Origin: Geodermatophilus tzadiensis
Lineage (GTDB): Bacteria; Actinomycetota; Actinomycetes; Mycobacteriales; Geodermatophilaceae
Reading direction: 5' to 3'
Assembly (NCBI RefSeq): GCF_003002915.1
Contig: NZ_PVTG01000007.1
Coordinates: forward strand, 145,029-209,028
DNA: 64,000 bases
Each line of letters opens with the position of its first letter. The first letter of the stretch is position 1. Positions 27,544 through 36,010 of the stretch are shown here, piece after piece. The notes beneath the pieces were generated by a model, which saw only the letters and a list, made by a program, of their open reading frames with translations, searched no databases and was not told where the DNA came from. Both the position numbers and the translations under genes were made by a program.

Positions 27544-28815
27544 TCAGGCCAGGGTGACCTCCGGCAGCGGCGCGTCGGGCCGCAGCGCCCAGGAGGCGGA
27601 GCGGTCCCCGGCCGACACCGCGTACTCGCCGGCCCACCCGCGCACGGGGACCCGGCCCTGGCCGTCGGTCCGCAGCCGGGTGGGCGGCAGCCACCACTCG
27701 CCCTTGACGAGGCCGCGGAGGGCGTCGTAGGCCGGCTTGGGCGTGCCGTCGGCGCGCACCAGCCCGGCGGGGGCGCCCAGCCAGGCCCCCCGGTCGGTGA
27801 TCCCCCAGTAGGTCACGGCCTCGACCGCGGGGGAGGACATCAGCGTCCGGTAGTGGCGGACGATCTCGTCGGCCTGCCGCTCCTCGCCCTCCGGCGTGGA
27901 GGGCCACTCGTCGACCCGGTGGTCGTTGAGGTCCACGATCTCCGGCGGCATCAGGTCCCCGGACACCAGCGTCGTCTCGGTCCAGTGCAGCGGCAGGCCG
28001 TAGCGGGCGAACCGCTCCAGGACCTCCTGCGTCCGCTCCTCGCCCCAGTAGCCCTGGTGCATGTGGCTCTGCAGTCCGATGGCGTCCACCTGCACGCCGG
28101 CCTCGAGGACGCCCTCGATCAGGCACTCGTACGCCGTCGACAGGTTGAAGTCGTTGAGGACCAGGGTCGTCGTGGGGTCGGCCGCGCGCGCCTCCTCGAA
28201 GGCCAGGCGGATGGTCGGGATGCGGCCGATGCGGCGGCAGAGCCGGGTGATCGCGTTCTGCCGGTCCTCGTTCGCGAAGACCGGCATGATGACGACCTCG
28301 TTGATCGCGTCCCAGGTGTCGACGAGCCCCGCGAAGGACGTGACCTCCCGCCGGACCCGGGCCCGCACGACCTCCTCGACCTCGGAGTCGGGGCGCTCCC
28401 GCAGCCAGTCGGGGGCGAGCGTGTGCCAGACGAGCGGGTGGCCCTTGACGGACACGCCCCGGTCGCGGAACCACGCGGCCGCGGCCTGCAGGCGCCGGGT
28501 GTCGGGCTGCCCCTGCACCGGCTCGAAGCCGGCCCAGTAGAACGGGAGGGTGGCGGTGTTGAACAGGTCGAGCCACAGGTGCTCGAGCCGCTCGGCCGCC
28601 TCGGGGTCGGCACCGCCGAAGACGTTCTCGCGGGATCCGCCCTGCTCCTCGTTGGCCAGCCCCACGAAGTCGAAGCCGATGTTGCCGAAGGCGACGTCGT
28701 GGCGCACCTGGCGGACCACCACGTCCGTGTCGGCACAGGGCGAGCCGTCGGCGGAGCGCACGGTCAGCGTGCCGTCGAGACAGCGGACGGAGGCGGGCGA
28801 TGTGGAGCAGGTCAC
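27544..28815 (-). CDS. Endo-1,4-beta-xylanase, GH10, without signal peptide
   Basis: 423 residues from GTG 28815. GH10 signatures: HPLVWHTL near 126, acid/base Glu173 in WDAINEVV, and nucleophile Glu280 in LHWTETTL. An N-terminal stretch of about 40 residues and a C-terminal tail of about 60 (WWLPPTRLR onwards, beta-rich) flank the barrel. There is no signal peptide or carbohydrate-binding module, so this is an intracellular GH10 acting on imported oligomers rather than on polymeric xylan. First gene of the eight-gene leftward operon; the LacI operator ends only 5 bases from its start codon, so repression is direct. Confidence 0.92.
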   Translation of the reverse strand: MTCSTSPASVRCLDGTLTVRSADGSPCADTDVVVRQVRHDVAFGNIGFDFVGLANEEQGGSRENVFGGADPEAAERLEHLWLDLFNTATLPFYWAGFEPVQGQPDTRRLQAAAAWFRDRGVSVKGHPLVWHTLAPDWLRERPDSEVEEVVRARVRREVTSFAGLVDTWDAINEVVIMPVFANEDRQNAITRLCRRIGRIPTIRLAFEEARAADPTTTLVLNDFNLSTAYECLIEGVLEAGVQVDAIGLQSHMHQGYWGEERTQEVLERFARYGLPLHWTETTLVSGDLMPPEIVDLNDHRVDEWPSTPEGEERQADEIVRHYRTLMSSPAVEAVTYWGITDRGAWLGAPAGLVRADGTPKPAYDALRGLVKGEWWLPPTRLRTDGQGRVPVRGWAGEYAVSAGDRSASWALRPDAPLPEVTLA

Positions 28816-28820
28816 TCCGA

Positions 28821-28840
28821 AATCGTTATCGACAACGATT
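28821..28840. promoter_or_regulatory. LacI-family operator in the divergent xylan promoter
   Basis: Perfect inverted repeat with 7-bp arms AATCGTT and AACGATT around ATCGAC; the central CG and the CGTT/AACG half-sites are typical of LacI-family sites. It overlaps a plausible minus-strand promoter (TTGCGC, 16 bases, TAACGA) and the start of a plus-strand TTGACA -35 at 28839-28844. A single bound repressor could therefore close both directions. No second copy was found in the locus. Confidence 0.8.
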
Positions 28841-28920
28841 GACAGCGCAAGTCCTTGCTGCCACCTTCTTCAAATGTGTTCCACGCCACCGCGGCGTGCG
28901 GAAGGACGAAGGGGTCAGAC

Positions 28921-30213
28921 ATGCGGCGTACGGGGCGAGCAGCTCTCTCGGTGCTGTGCAGCAGCGCGGTGCTGCTGACGGCCACTGCCTGTGGCGGTGG
29001 CGACAGCAGCGCGTCGGGAGGCGACGACAACACGATCACCTGGTGGCACAACTCGAACAACGAGCCGGGCAAGGGCTACTACGAGCAGGTGGCGGCGGAC
29101 TTCGAGGCCGCCAACCCGGGCGTGACCGTCGAGGTCGTCGCCATGGCGCACGAGGACATGGTCGACAAGCTCGAGGCCGCGTTCCAGAGCGGCGACGTGC
29201 CGGACGTCTACATGGAGCGCGGCGGCGGTGAGCTCGCCGACCACGTGGAGGCCGGCCTCGTCCGCGACCTGTCCGAGGACGCGTCGGAGGAGATCGACAA
29301 GATCGGCGGCTCGGTGGCCGGCTGGCAGGTCGAGGACCAGACCTACGCGCTGCCGTTCTCCGTCGGCGTCGTCGGCTTCTGGTACAACACCGAGCTCTTC
29401 CAGCAGGCGGGCATCACCGCACCGCCGGCCACGATGGAGGAGCTGACCGCCGCCATCGAGACCCTCAAGGGCGCCGGCATCACGCCGATCTCGCTGGGTG
29501 CCGGCGACAAGTGGCCCGCCGCCCACTACTGGTACTACGCGGCGGTGCGCGCCTGCTCCGAGGACGTGCTGACCGATGCGGTCACCAGCCTCGACTTCAC
29601 CGACCCGTGCTTCGTCCAGGCGGGTGAGGAGGTCCAGACGCTGATCGACACCGAGCCCTTCAACCCCGGCTTCCTGACGACGCCGGCGCAGGAGGGTGCC
29701 ACCTCGGCCTCCGGCCTGCTCGCGACCGGGCAGGTCGCCATGGAGCTGACCGGCCACTGGGAGCCCGGCGTCATGCAGGGCCTCACCGAGGACGGCCAGG
29801 GCCTCGGCGCCAAGACCGGCTGGTTCCCGTTCCCGGCGGTCGAGGGCGGCGAGGGTGACCCCCAGGCGCAGCTCGGTGGTGGCGACGCGTGGGCCGTCGC
29901 GCAGGAGGCCCCGGACGCGGCGGTCGACCTGGTGAAGTACCTGCTCTCCGACGAGGTGCAGACGGGCTTCGCCGAGAACGACATGGGTCTGCCGACGAAC
30001 CCCGCCGCCTCGGGGTCGGTCTCCGACCCGGCGCTCGCCCAGCTGCTCGAGGTCCGCGACGCGGCGCCCTACGTCCAGCTGTACTTCGACACCGCGTTCG
30101 GGGCGTCCGTCGGCGGTGCGATGAACGACGCGATCGCGCTGCAGTTCGCCGGCGAGGCGACGCCGCAGGACATCGTGGACCAGACCCAGCAGGCCGCCGA
30201 CCAGGAGCAGTGA
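28921..30213 (+). CDS. Sugar ABC transporter substrate-binding lipoprotein
   Basis: 430 residues from ATG 28921, preceded by AAGGGG; a longer frame to 28855 is open but lacks a signal peptide at its start. The N-terminus is a lipoprotein signal (MRRTGRAALSVL..., lipobox T-A-T-A-C, Cys24), then a Gly/Ser linker and the family-1 extracellular binding fold (ITWWHNSNNEPGKGYYEQV near 38). It should capture xylo-oligosaccharides at the cell surface and pass them to the two permeases encoded directly downstream. First gene of the rightward operon under the shared operator. Confidence 0.95.
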   Translation: MRRTGRAALSVLCSSAVLLTATACGGGDSSASGGDDNTITWWHNSNNEPGKGYYEQVAADFEAANPGVTVEVVAMAHEDMVDKLEAAFQSGDVPDVYMERGGGELADHVEAGLVRDLSEDASEEIDKIGGSVAGWQVEDQTYALPFSVGVVGFWYNTELFQQAGITAPPATMEELTAAIETLKGAGITPISLGAGDKWPAAHYWYYAAVRACSEDVLTDAVTSLDFTDPCFVQAGEEVQTLIDTEPFNPGFLTTPAQEGATSASGLLATGQVAMELTGHWEPGVMQGLTEDGQGLGAKTGWFPFPAVEGGEGDPQAQLGGGDAWAVAQEAPDAAVDLVKYLLSDEVQTGFAENDMGLPTNPAASGSVSDPALAQLLEVRDAAPYVQLYFDTAFGASVGGAMNDAIALQFAGEATPQDIVDQTQQAADQEQ

Positions 30214-30220
30214 TCCGACG

Positions 30221-31213
30221 ATGACCTCCCAGGGCGCCGTGACGGCGGCAGACCCGGGGGCAGCGGTCACCCGGCGCGCGGACGCGCGCCGGGTGACCGG
30301 CCGGTCCGGCGGGACCGGCCGCCCCGGTCGTGACAGGACCCGGAAGCGCCTGGAGATCCTCTTCTTCGTGGCGCCGGCCCTGGCGCTGATGGCTCTCTTC
30401 GTCGTCTACCCGGTCTTCTCCGCGGCCCGGATGTCGTTCTACCGCTGGAAGGGCTTCGGCCCGATGGTGGACTTCGTCGGCCTGCAGAACTACGTCCGCG
30501 TGCTGGCCGACGACGTCTTCACCGACGCCGTGGTGCACAACTTCATCATCGTCTTCGCCTCGATCCTGGTGCAGCTGCCGCTGGGGCTGGCGCTGGCGCT
30601 GCTGCTCAACCGCCGCATCCGGGGCCGGGGCCTGCTGCGGACGATCATCTTCGTCCCGTACGTCCTCGCCGAGGTGATCGCCGGCGTCGTGTGGTTCCAG
30701 CTGCTGCAGCCGCGGTCCGGCCTCCTCGAGACCATGCTGACGTCGGTGGGCTTCCCGGTCCCCGAGCAGGGCTTCCTCGGCACCCCCGACCTGGCCCTGG
30801 TCACGGTCTTCGTCGTGCTCACCTGGAAGTACCTCGGCCTGGCCGTGCTGCTCTTCCTGGCCGGGCTGCAGGGCGTCCCCGACGAGCTCCACGAGGCCGC
30901 CCAGCTCGACGGCGCCTCGTGGTGGCAGGTCCAGCGCCGCATCGCGGTCCCGCTGCTCGCGCCCACGATCCGGACCTGGGTCTTCCTGTCCATGATCGGG
31001 TCGCTGCAGCTGTTCGACATGGTCTGGATCCTCACCGGCGGCGGGCCGGCGAACGCGACGACCACGATGGCGACCTACCTCGTCAGCCAGGGCACGCAGC
31101 GGAGCAACTTCGGGATCGCCGGAGCCGCGTCCGTCGTGCTGTTCCTGATCGGTTTCGCGATGGCCGTCGCCTACCAGTTCCTGGTGCTGCGCCGCGACAC
31201 CAAGGACGCGTGA
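30221..31213 (+). CDS. Sugar ABC transporter permease, MalF type
   Basis: 330 residues with six predicted helices after a cytoplasmic tail of about 45 residues rich in Arg/Gly. The EAA loop that docks on the ATPase is EAAQLDGASWWQVQRRI near 225, and the GGGPANATTT motif typical of MalF-like permeases follows. It begins 7 bases after the binding-protein stop. With the MalG-type permease it forms the membrane channel for the oligosaccharide; energy most likely comes from the ATPase encoded in the opposite operon. Confidence 0.94.
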   Translation: MTSQGAVTAADPGAAVTRRADARRVTGRSGGTGRPGRDRTRKRLEILFFVAPALALMALFVVYPVFSAARMSFYRWKGFGPMVDFVGLQNYVRVLADDVFTDAVVHNFIIVFASILVQLPLGLALALLLNRRIRGRGLLRTIIFVPYVLAEVIAGVVWFQLLQPRSGLLETMLTSVGFPVPEQGFLGTPDLALVTVFVVLTWKYLGLAVLLFLAGLQGVPDELHEAAQLDGASWWQVQRRIAVPLLAPTIRTWVFLSMIGSLQLFDMVWILTGGGPANATTTMATYLVSQGTQRSNFGIAGAASVVLFLIGFAMAVAYQFLVLRRDTKDA

Positions 31214-31250
31214 CCCCGGTGCGGACGACACACGAGAGGAGGGCCCGGTG

Positions 31251-32087
31251 ATGGCAGGACGGGCGAGGACGTACGGGCGGGGTGGCCCGCTGGTCTACCT
31301 GGTGGCGCTCGCGGTCGTGGCGCTCACGCTCGGGCCGGTGCTCTACGGCGCGCTGGGCGGCTTCCGCAGCAACGAGCAGCTGGCGCGCGACCCCGCCGGG
31401 CTGCCCGACCCGTGGCTGCTGCGCAACTACGAGGGCGTCCTCGGCAACCCGGAGTTCTGGCGCTACGCGCTGAACTCGACGGTGGTCGCCCTGATCACCA
31501 CCGTGGTGGCGGTGCTCGCCGGCGTGATGGCCGCCTACCCCCTGGCGCGCTACCAGTTCCGGTTCCGGGAACCGCTGTTCCTGGTCTTCGTCCTGGGGCT
31601 GCTCTTCCCGGCGGCCGTGGCGATCGTGCCGCTGTTCATCCTGGTGACCCGCGACCTGCAGCTCGGCAACACCTGGTGGGGCATCGCCCTGCCGCAGGCG
31701 GCGTTCGCGCTGCCGACGACGGTGGTGATCCTGCGGCCCTTCCTGATGGCGTTGCCCAAGGAGGTCGAGGAGGCCGCGATGATCGACGGCGCCTCCCGGA
31801 TCGGCATCTTCTGGCGGATGGCGCTGCCCCTGTCGATGCCCGGGCTGGTCACGGTCGGCGTCCTCGCCTTCGTCGCGTCCTGGAACGCCTACCTGCTCCC
31901 GCTGCTCCTGCTGCAGGGCGACATGCGCACCCTGCCGCTGGGCGTGGCCGACTACTCGACCGAGCACTCGGCCGACACCGCCGGGGTGCTGGCGTTCACG
32001 ACCATCGCGATGATCCCCGCGCTCATGCTGTTCCTCGCCATGCAGCGGCGCATCGTCAGCGGGCTCCAGGGAGCGGTCAAGGGCTGA
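31251..32087 (+). CDS. Sugar ABC transporter permease, MalG type
   Basis: 278 residues from ATG 31251, placed 8 bases after AGGAGG; GTG 31248 directly before it is the alternative. Six helices and an EAA loop (EEAAMIDGASRIGIFWRM) near 180. MalG-family binding-protein-dependent transport permease, partner of the MalF-type gene 37 bases upstream. Last gene of the importer operon before a strong hairpin. Confidence 0.94.
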   Translation: MAGRARTYGRGGPLVYLVALAVVALTLGPVLYGALGGFRSNEQLARDPAGLPDPWLLRNYEGVLGNPEFWRYALNSTVVALITTVVAVLAGVMAAYPLARYQFRFREPLFLVFVLGLLFPAAVAIVPLFILVTRDLQLGNTWWGIALPQAAFALPTTVVILRPFLMALPKEVEEAAMIDGASRIGIFWRMALPLSMPGLVTVGVLAFVASWNAYLLPLLLLQGDMRTLPLGVADYSTEHSADTAGVLAFTTIAMIPALMLFLAMQRRIVSGLQGAVKG

Positions 32088-32113
32088 GCCGGGCCCCGCA
32101 CCCGCCCGGAGGA

Positions 32114-32151
32114 GGCGCCGGGGGCCGGCTCCGGCCCGGCTCCCCGGCGCC
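32114..32151. terminator. Hairpin after the importer operon
   Basis: Perfect 10-bp arms GGCGCCGGGG and CCCCGGCGCC around an 18-base GC-rich loop that can fold further. It lies 26 bases after the MalG-type gene and before the lacI start, so it should separate or attenuate the regulator from the importer transcript. Confidence 0.6.
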
Positions 32152-32221
32152 GATCTCCTGGACAGCGCAGCCCCCTCCTCTGGCAGGGTGACCACCGGGG
32201 GCCCGACCGAGAAGAGGAGCC

Positions 32222-33325
32222 ATGGCACTCGATGCCCCGAGGGACGACGTCGGCCCGGGCCCCGTGCTGGGACCGGCCGACGGGACCCCGGCCGGGCACC
32301 TCCCGCTGCCGTCCCCCCGTGGCCGGGTGACGATGCAGCAGGTGGCCGCCGAGGCCGGCGTCTCGATCTCCACGGTGTCGAAGGTGCTCAACGGGCGGTA
32401 CGGCGTGTCCACCGCGACCGTCGACCACGTCACCCGGGTCATCGAGCGGCTCGGCTACGAGGCGAGCCTCGTCGCGCGGAGCCTGCGCAACCGCCGGACC
32501 AACGTCGTCGGCGTGCTCGTCATGGACTTCGAGCCCTTCAGCACCGAGGTCCTCAAGGGGGTCGCCGACGGGATCCACGGCTCCGGCTACGAGCTGATCG
32601 CCTACTCCGCCGGCGGGCACGTCGAGGCCCGGGTGGGCTGGGAGCGCCGGTCGCTGACCCGGTTGATGGGCAGCCTCGTCGACGGCGCCGTCCTCGTCAC
32701 GCCGACCGTGACCGACGTGCAGGCCGACGGGCCGGTGGTGGCGGTCGACCCGCACACCGGTCCCACCGGACTGCCCTCGGTCGCCGCCGACAACCTGCAG
32801 GGCGCCCGGCTCGGCGTCGAGCACCTGATCGGGCTGGGGCACACCCGCATCGGCATGATCACGGGTCGCGCGGACCTGCTGTCCGCGCAGCAGCGGCAGC
32901 AGGGCTACTGCGAGGCGCTCGGCGCCGCCGGGCTGCCCGTGGACGGGGCACTGGTGCGGTCCGGCGGCTTCGACCCGGAGCTCGCCCGCGAGGCGGCCCG
33001 CGAGCTGCTCGCGCACCCGTCCCCGCCGACCGCGGTCTTCGCGGCGAACGACCTGTCGGCGCTGGCGACCCTGGAGGTCGCGGCCGAGCTCGGCCTGGAC
33101 GTGCCGCGTCAGCTCTCGGTCGTGGGCTTCGACGACATCCCCGAGTCCGCGCTCGCCGATCCCCCGCTGACCACGGTGCAGCAGCCGATCCGGCAGATGG
33201 GCAGGCAGGCCGCGGAGATGCTGCTGGCCCTCATCTCCGGCGAGGAGCTGGCCGAGGAGCACCGCACCCTGGCGACGTCCTTCCGCCCGCGGGCGTCCAC
33301 GGCCCCGCCGGACCGGGCGTCCTGA
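32222..33325 (+). CDS. LacI-family repressor of the xylan locus
   Basis: 367 residues with a GAAGAGGAG ribosome site before ATG 32222. After a proline-rich lead of about 34 residues, the helix-turn-helix and hinge are at about 36-80 (VTMQQVAAEAGVSISTVSKV). The periplasmic-binding-protein-like effector domain fills 90-350 (VGVLVMDFEPFS, AVFAANDLSALATLEV, VVGFDDIPES). Position and the perfect LacI-type palindrome in the divergent promoter make it the likely local repressor, induced by xylose, xylobiose or another oligosaccharide. The pairing of this protein with that site is inferred from context. Confidence 0.92.
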   Translation: MALDAPRDDVGPGPVLGPADGTPAGHLPLPSPRGRVTMQQVAAEAGVSISTVSKVLNGRYGVSTATVDHVTRVIERLGYEASLVARSLRNRRTNVVGVLVMDFEPFSTEVLKGVADGIHGSGYELIAYSAGGHVEARVGWERRSLTRLMGSLVDGAVLVTPTVTDVQADGPVVAVDPHTGPTGLPSVAADNLQGARLGVEHLIGLGHTRIGMITGRADLLSAQQRQQGYCEALGAAGLPVDGALVRSGGFDPELAREAARELLAHPSPPTAVFAANDLSALATLEVAAELGLDVPRQLSVVGFDDIPESALADPPLTTVQQPIRQMGRQAAEMLLALISGEELAEEHRTLATSFRPRASTAPPDRAS

Positions 33326-33344
33326 CCGGTCCGCAGGTCCTGCC

Positions 33345-34193
33345 TCAGAGCCCGACGAGCTCCTCGAGCGCCCCGACCTCCTGGCGGGTCAGCCGCCGGA
33401 TGGAGCCGCTGCGCATCCGCTGCAGCGACACCGGGCCGACCGCGGTGCGGGTCAGCCGGGACACCGGCAGGCCGACGGCGGCCAGCAGCCGGCGCACGAT
33501 GTGCTTGCGGCCCTCGTGCAGCACGACCTCGACCACCGACTGCCCGGCGTGGGTGTCGACCACCCGGAACGAGTCGACCTTCACCGGGCCGTCCTCGAGC
33601 TCCACGCCGCCGCGCAGCTTGCGGTGCACCTCGCGCGACACCGAGCCCGACACCTGCGCCAGGTAGGTCTTCTTCACCCCGTAGGAGGGGTGGGCCAGCC
33701 GGTGGGCGAGCTCGCCGTCGTTGGTGACCAGCAGCAGGCCCTCGGTGTCCTGGTCGAGCCGGCCCACGTGCACCAGCCCGGGCGCGAGGTCGCCGACCAT
33801 GTCGCCGATCGTGGGCCGGTCGCGGTCGTCGCTCATCGCGGTGAGCACGCCCGGGGGCTTGTTGACCGCATAGGTGACGCGGTCGTCGCGCAGCTCGATG
33901 CGCGCCCCGTCGACGGCGATCTTGTCCGTCGCGGGGTCGACCCGCATGCCCTGCACCGTGACGGTCCTGCCGTTCACGCTGATCCGGCCGCGGTCGATCA
34001 TGTCCTCGCAGACGCGGCGGGAGCCGACGCCGGCGCGGGCGAGCACCTTCTGCAGCCGCTCCCCCTGGCGGTCCTCGGAGACGGGGGCGGGCTCGCGGTC
34101 GCCGGGGTGGGCCGGGGCGAGCTCCATGTCGGCCGACCAGCCCTCACCGCCGGGGGTGGCGGGGAGCTCGTCGGGGTGCGCTGCGGTGTCCAT
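33345..34193 (-). CDS. rluB: 23S rRNA pseudouridine synthase, RluB/RsuA family
   Basis: 282 residues. A variable acidic N-terminus (1-43) precedes an S4 RNA-binding domain (about 45-90, LQKVLARAGVGSRR) and the catalytic domain with Asp147 in HVGRLDQDTEGLLL and the KKTYLAQV and GRKHIVRRL motifs. It isomerises a uridine in ribosomal RNA, probably 23S (RluB branch); RluE/F/RsuA specificity cannot be excluded by eye. It is downstream of scpB in the conserved scpA-scpB-rluB order, and here the xylan locus separates it from cmk-der. Confidence 0.92.
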   Translation of the reverse strand: MDTAAHPDELPATPGGEGWSADMELAPAHPGDREPAPVSEDRQGERLQKVLARAGVGSRRVCEDMIDRGRISVNGRTVTVQGMRVDPATDKIAVDGARIELRDDRVTYAVNKPPGVLTAMSDDRDRPTIGDMVGDLAPGLVHVGRLDQDTEGLLLVTNDGELAHRLAHPSYGVKKTYLAQVSGSVSREVHRKLRGGVELEDGPVKVDSFRVVDTHAGQSVVEVVLHEGRKHIVRRLLAAVGLPVSRLTRTAVGPVSLQRMRSGSIRRLTRQEVGALEELVGL

Positions 34194-34249
34194 CGCCTCC
34201 AGTCTCCCACCTGGCCGGCGGCCACCGGTCGGCGCCGACGGCGGGGCGC

Positions 34250-35086
34250 TCAGCCCTCCGCGGTCTCCCGCGCCACGGCGGCCGCGTCGGGCAGCAGCGG
34301 CGCGAGCGGGGGCAGCTCCTCCAGGCTCGCCAGCCCCAGCCGCTCGAGGAACAGCGGCGTGGTGCCGTAGAGGCCGCCACCGCTGTCGGGGTCGGTGCCC
34401 ACCTCGGCCACCAGGCCGCGCGCCAGCAGGGTGCGCATGACGCCGTCGACGCCGACGCCGCGGATGGCCGACACCCGCGCGCGGGTCACCGGCTGCCGGT
34501 AGGCGATGACGGCGAGGGTCTCCAGCGCCGCCTGGGTCAGCCGGGCGCGCTGCCCCTCGGCCAGGTGCCGCTCCACGACCGGCGCGAACTCCTCGCGGGT
34601 GTAGAGCCGCCAGCCCTCCCCCACCCGGCGCAGCGTCACGCCCGACCGGCGGGCGTCGTGCTCGGCGGCGAGGTCGGCGAGCGCGTCGTGCACCCGGGAC
34701 GGCGGCACCCGCAGCGCACCGGCCAGGGTCGCCTCGTCCACCGGCCCGTCGGCGACGAACAGCAGCGCCTCCAGGCCGCCGCGCAGCTCGACGGGGTCGA
34801 GGTCGGCCTCCGGCTCCGGCTCGGGCAGCGGGAAGAGCGCGGCCTGCGGTTCGTCGGGCAGCGGCCCGCCCGGCAGGGCATCGTCGGGCAGCGGCGGCGG
34901 CTCCGCCGGGGCCGCGGACGGGCGCTCGGCCACCCGGGCGGCGAGCTCGGCGGCGACGGCGTCCCAGACGGCCGGGTCGGCGTCGGCGCGGCCGGCGGAC
35001 TCCTCCCGCGTGGCCTCCAGCTCGGCGGCCAGCGCCTCCCAGCTGATCGGCGCCCGCTCCGGCGCGGGCTCCTGCGGGCCGGTCAC
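34250..35086 (-). CDS. scpB: Condensin subunit ScpB
   Basis: 278 residues from GTG 35086, GTGA-coupled to scpA. An unusual N-terminal extension of about 100 residues, rich in Ala, Glu and Pro, precedes the double winged-helix core that starts near ELRGGLEALLFVADGPVDE and includes TQAALETLAVIAYRQPVTRA and GGLYGTTPLFLERLGL. ScpB dimers bind the ScpA kleisin in the SMC complex that compacts and segregates chromosomes. Actinobacterial ScpB proteins often carry such tails; its role is unknown. Confidence 0.93.
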   Translation of the reverse strand: MTGPQEPAPERAPISWEALAAELEATREESAGRADADPAVWDAVAAELAARVAERPSAAPAEPPPLPDDALPGGPLPDEPQAALFPLPEPEPEADLDPVELRGGLEALLFVADGPVDEATLAGALRVPPSRVHDALADLAAEHDARRSGVTLRRVGEGWRLYTREEFAPVVERHLAEGQRARLTQAALETLAVIAYRQPVTRARVSAIRGVGVDGVMRTLLARGLVAEVGTDPDSGGGLYGTTPLFLERLGLASLEELPPLAPLLPDAAAVARETAEG

Positions 35087-35949
35087 GACGCGGCCCGCTC
35101 GCCGGCCTCGCCGTCCCGGGGGCCCGCCCCGCCGAGGTCGCCGACGGCGGCGACGGTGGCCGGGCCGGTCCACCGCACGTGCAGCTCCCCCAGGGGCGTC
35201 GGCTGGGTGAAGGTGACCCGCTGCTGCCGGTAGAGCTCGAGCAGCGCGAGGAAGCGGGCGACGACCTCCAGGGTCGAGGAGCAGTCGCCGGTCAGCGCCC
35301 GGAAGGTGAGCGTGCCGGCTCCGAACAGGGCACCGCGCAGCGTCAGCAGCTGCTCGGCGACGCTCACCGGCGGCGCGTGCAGGTGCCGGACGCCGACCGT
35401 CGGCGGCTCCCGGGGCGTCAGCGCCCTGGCCGCCAGCGCGGCGAAGCGCTCGGGCGTGACGCCGAGCAGCACCTCGGGCACCAGCCCGGCGAAGCGCGGC
35501 TCCAGCGGCGCGACGCGCGGGTGGCGGCCGGCGGCGACCGTCTCCCGCTCGCGCAGGAACGCCGCGGCCTGCTTGTAGGCGCGGTACTGCAGCAGCCGGG
35601 CGAAGAGCAGGTCGCGGGCCTCGAGCAGCTCGAGGTCCTCCTCGTCCTCGACCTCGGCGGCCGGCAGCAGCCGGGCGGCCTTGAGGTCGAGCAGCGTGGA
35701 GGCGACGACGAGGAACTCGCTGGCCTGGTCGAGGTCGAGCTCGTCGCCGAGCGCCCGCAGGTGGGCGATGAACTCGTCGGTGACCACCGACAGCGCGATC
35801 TCGGTGACGTCGAGCTGGTGGCGGCCGATCAGCTGCAGCAGCAGGTCGAACGGGCCCTCGAAGTTGGTGAGCCGGACCGTGAACCGGGTCGACGGCGCGT
35901 CGTCGGCGACACGCTCCGCCGTCGCCACCGCCTGCGCCACACCGCTCAC
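35083..35949 (-). CDS. scpA: Condensin kleisin subunit ScpA
   Basis: 288 residues from GTG 35949; the longer open frame upstream overlaps the preceding gene and has no family match. Kleisin N-terminal signature TVRLTNFEGPFDLLLQLIGR near 26, LDLDQASEFLVVASTLLDLKA near 77, and a C-terminal winged helix around 225-265 (FLALLELYRQQRVTFTQ). It bridges the SMC heads with ScpB. A strong hairpin lies between this start and the upstream RHH-like gene. Confidence 0.95.
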   Translation of the reverse strand: MSGVAQAVATAERVADDAPSTRFTVRLTNFEGPFDLLLQLIGRHQLDVTEIALSVVTDEFIAHLRALGDELDLDQASEFLVVASTLLDLKAARLLPAAEVEDEEDLELLEARDLLFARLLQYRAYKQAAAFLRERETVAAGRHPRVAPLEPRFAGLVPEVLLGVTPERFAALAARALTPREPPTVGVRHLHAPPVSVAEQLLTLRGALFGAGTLTFRALTGDCSSTLEVVARFLALLELYRQQRVTFTQPTPLGELHVRWTGPATVAAVGDLGGAGPRDGEAGERAAS

Positions 35950-35982
35950 GGACCGCAAGGCTACGTCCGACCCCCGACAGAT

Positions 35983-36008
35983 CCCGACACCCGCGCGCGG
36001 GTGTCGGG
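35983..36008. terminator. Hairpin between RHH-like gene and scpA
   Basis: Perfect 11-bp arms CCCGACACCCG and CGGGTGTCGGG with a 4-base loop, between the RHH-like gene (stop at 36011) and the scpA start (35949). It looks like a terminator or attenuator separating parA-RHH from scpA-scpB-rluB; there is no T-run. Confidence 0.6.
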
Positions 36009-36010
36009 TG

